A DNA stretch of 64,000 nt from Candidatus Ruminimicrobiellum bubulum (lineage in GTDB: Bacteria; Elusimicrobiota; Endomicrobiia; Endomicrobiales; Endomicrobiaceae). Shown here piece after piece: positions 63,708 through 64,000 of the stretch (positions within the stretch are counted from its first letter, which is position 1; each line of letters begins with the position of its first letter). The notes beneath the pieces are model-generated. The model ran no database searches. It was not told the DNA's origin and saw nothing but the letters and a program-made list of their open reading frames with translations. The position numbers were made by a program, and so were the translations under genes. Where the stretch lies: NCBI GenBank assembly GCA_017651625.1, contig JAGCCP010000057.1, forward strand, positions 16,526 through 80,525, written 5' to 3'.

Positions 63708-63938
63708 CTACTCTACTATCTCCAATGTTGTTCTCTTATCAAGTTTTGCAGAAGCAGAATTCAAAATTATTCTGATAGCTTTTATTATTCTTCCTTCTTT
63801 ACCGATAATTTTACCTCTGTCACCTGCTGCAACTTTGAGTTCCAAAATTGTTTATTTTTCACCTATAACTTCATTTACTTCTACTTGATCAGGTTTATCT
63901 ACTAATGATTTTGCTATAAAAAGGATTAATTCTTTCAT
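63708..63938 (-). pseudogene. khpA: khpA (KH-domain RNA-binding protein) with an in-frame stop
   Basis: A 77-codon frame that matches the small KH protein found between rpsP and rimM: MKELILFIAKSLVDKPDQVE, then ELKVAAGDRGKIIGKEGR with the GxxG loop GKEG, then KRTTLEIVE and a TAG at 63708-63710. Codon 29 is TAA (63852-63854), between IGEK and TILELKVA. The frame is unchanged on both sides, so this is a base substitution, not a shift. A good GGAGAU site lies 6 bases before the ATG. No ATG re-start follows, only a TTG 3 codons later with no ribosome-binding site. It could be a real loss, a sequencing error or a readthrough site. Confidence 0.85.
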
Positions 63939-64000
63939 CGTTATATCTCCATTAATTTTCTTTTAATTTTAAACAACAATTAAATACAAATACTATTTAC
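63939..64000 (-). other. Upstream edge of the khpA operon, no gene seen
   Basis: 62 bases of AT-rich sequence upstream of the khpA start. It holds the ribosome-binding site (GGAGAU) near 63945. rpsP would be expected beyond the window edge by common gene order; no part of it is visible. Confidence 0.4.

Noticed and set aside
63852..63854. Selenocysteine or pyrrolysine codon in khpA
   Set aside because: The codon is TAA, not TGA or TAG, and TAA ends many other genes here.
1..64000. CRISPR array, insertion sequence, rRNA, integrase or plasmid origin
   Set aside because: No short regularly spaced repeats, no transposase-like frame, no terminal inverted repeats around genes and no rRNA-like segment were seen.

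Overview
The window is an AT-rich, very gene-dense bacterial chromosome segment with no gap over about 300 bases without a gene. The organism is Gram-negative: there is a lipid A gene (lpxB), an MsbA-type exporter, several secreted or outer-membrane beta-barrel proteins and an LPS/O-antigen-like sugar cluster. The mix of low GC, PorV-like barrels, PNPFNP-type C-terminal domains, a GH57/DUF4912 pair and a giant secreted protein suggests Elusimicrobiota, perhaps the Endomicrobium lineage. That is inference; there is no rRNA in the window to test it.

Layout. 1-2487 (+): end of gatA and all of gatB, closed by a bidirectional terminator. 2556-6142 (-): a tRNA-Leu with a fully consensus promoter, followed by a ParB-like protein, a metallophosphoesterase, a secreted tail-collar-like protein and a GT9 glycosyltransferase. 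6256-14209 (-): a compact run of der, plsY, gpsA, an HU-type protein, a MerR-type regulator, tRNA-Pro and two surface proteins, preceded by a Lys-rich exported protein. 14386-18781 (-): argC, a MATE transporter and an LTA-synthase-like membrane sulfatase. 18914-32176 (-): a single gene for a protein of about 4,420 residues, with a small membrane protein gene (32210-32710) just upstream. 32781-37243 (-): rsmI, a GAF/HD-GYP protein, a GH57 enzyme and a DUF4912 protein. 37398-37589 (+): rpmB alone. 37667-42937 (-): lpxB, msbA, a PorV-like barrel and a short RelA/SpoT. 43031-53199 (-): a membrane TPR protein, a radical SAM protein, an exported TPR protein, RNase G, a SIR2-like protein and a TPR protein. 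53212-58679 (-): sugar-nucleotide enzymes, two GT2 glycosyltransferases, lgt and rluD. 58825-61216 (+): acpS, nnrD and an M20 amidohydrolase. 61206-63938 (-): the ribosome-maturation operon khpA-rimM-trmD-rplS-rnhB-yraN.

The most unusual content is the giant protein. It joins an exported N-terminus, a TraB/ChaN-like module, TPR-like helices, a recently duplicated 204-residue unit, a methyltransferase-like domain with an NPPY motif and an adenosine-deaminase-like domain whose metal-binding residues look intact. A terminator-like hairpin sits in front of it. Also notable are an in-frame stop in khpA next to a rimM lacking its N-terminal domain, an rnhB with no normal start codon but a well-placed AUU, both tRNAs lying in protein-coding transcription units, and two strong promoters placed so that their mRNAs would be leaderless or nearly so.
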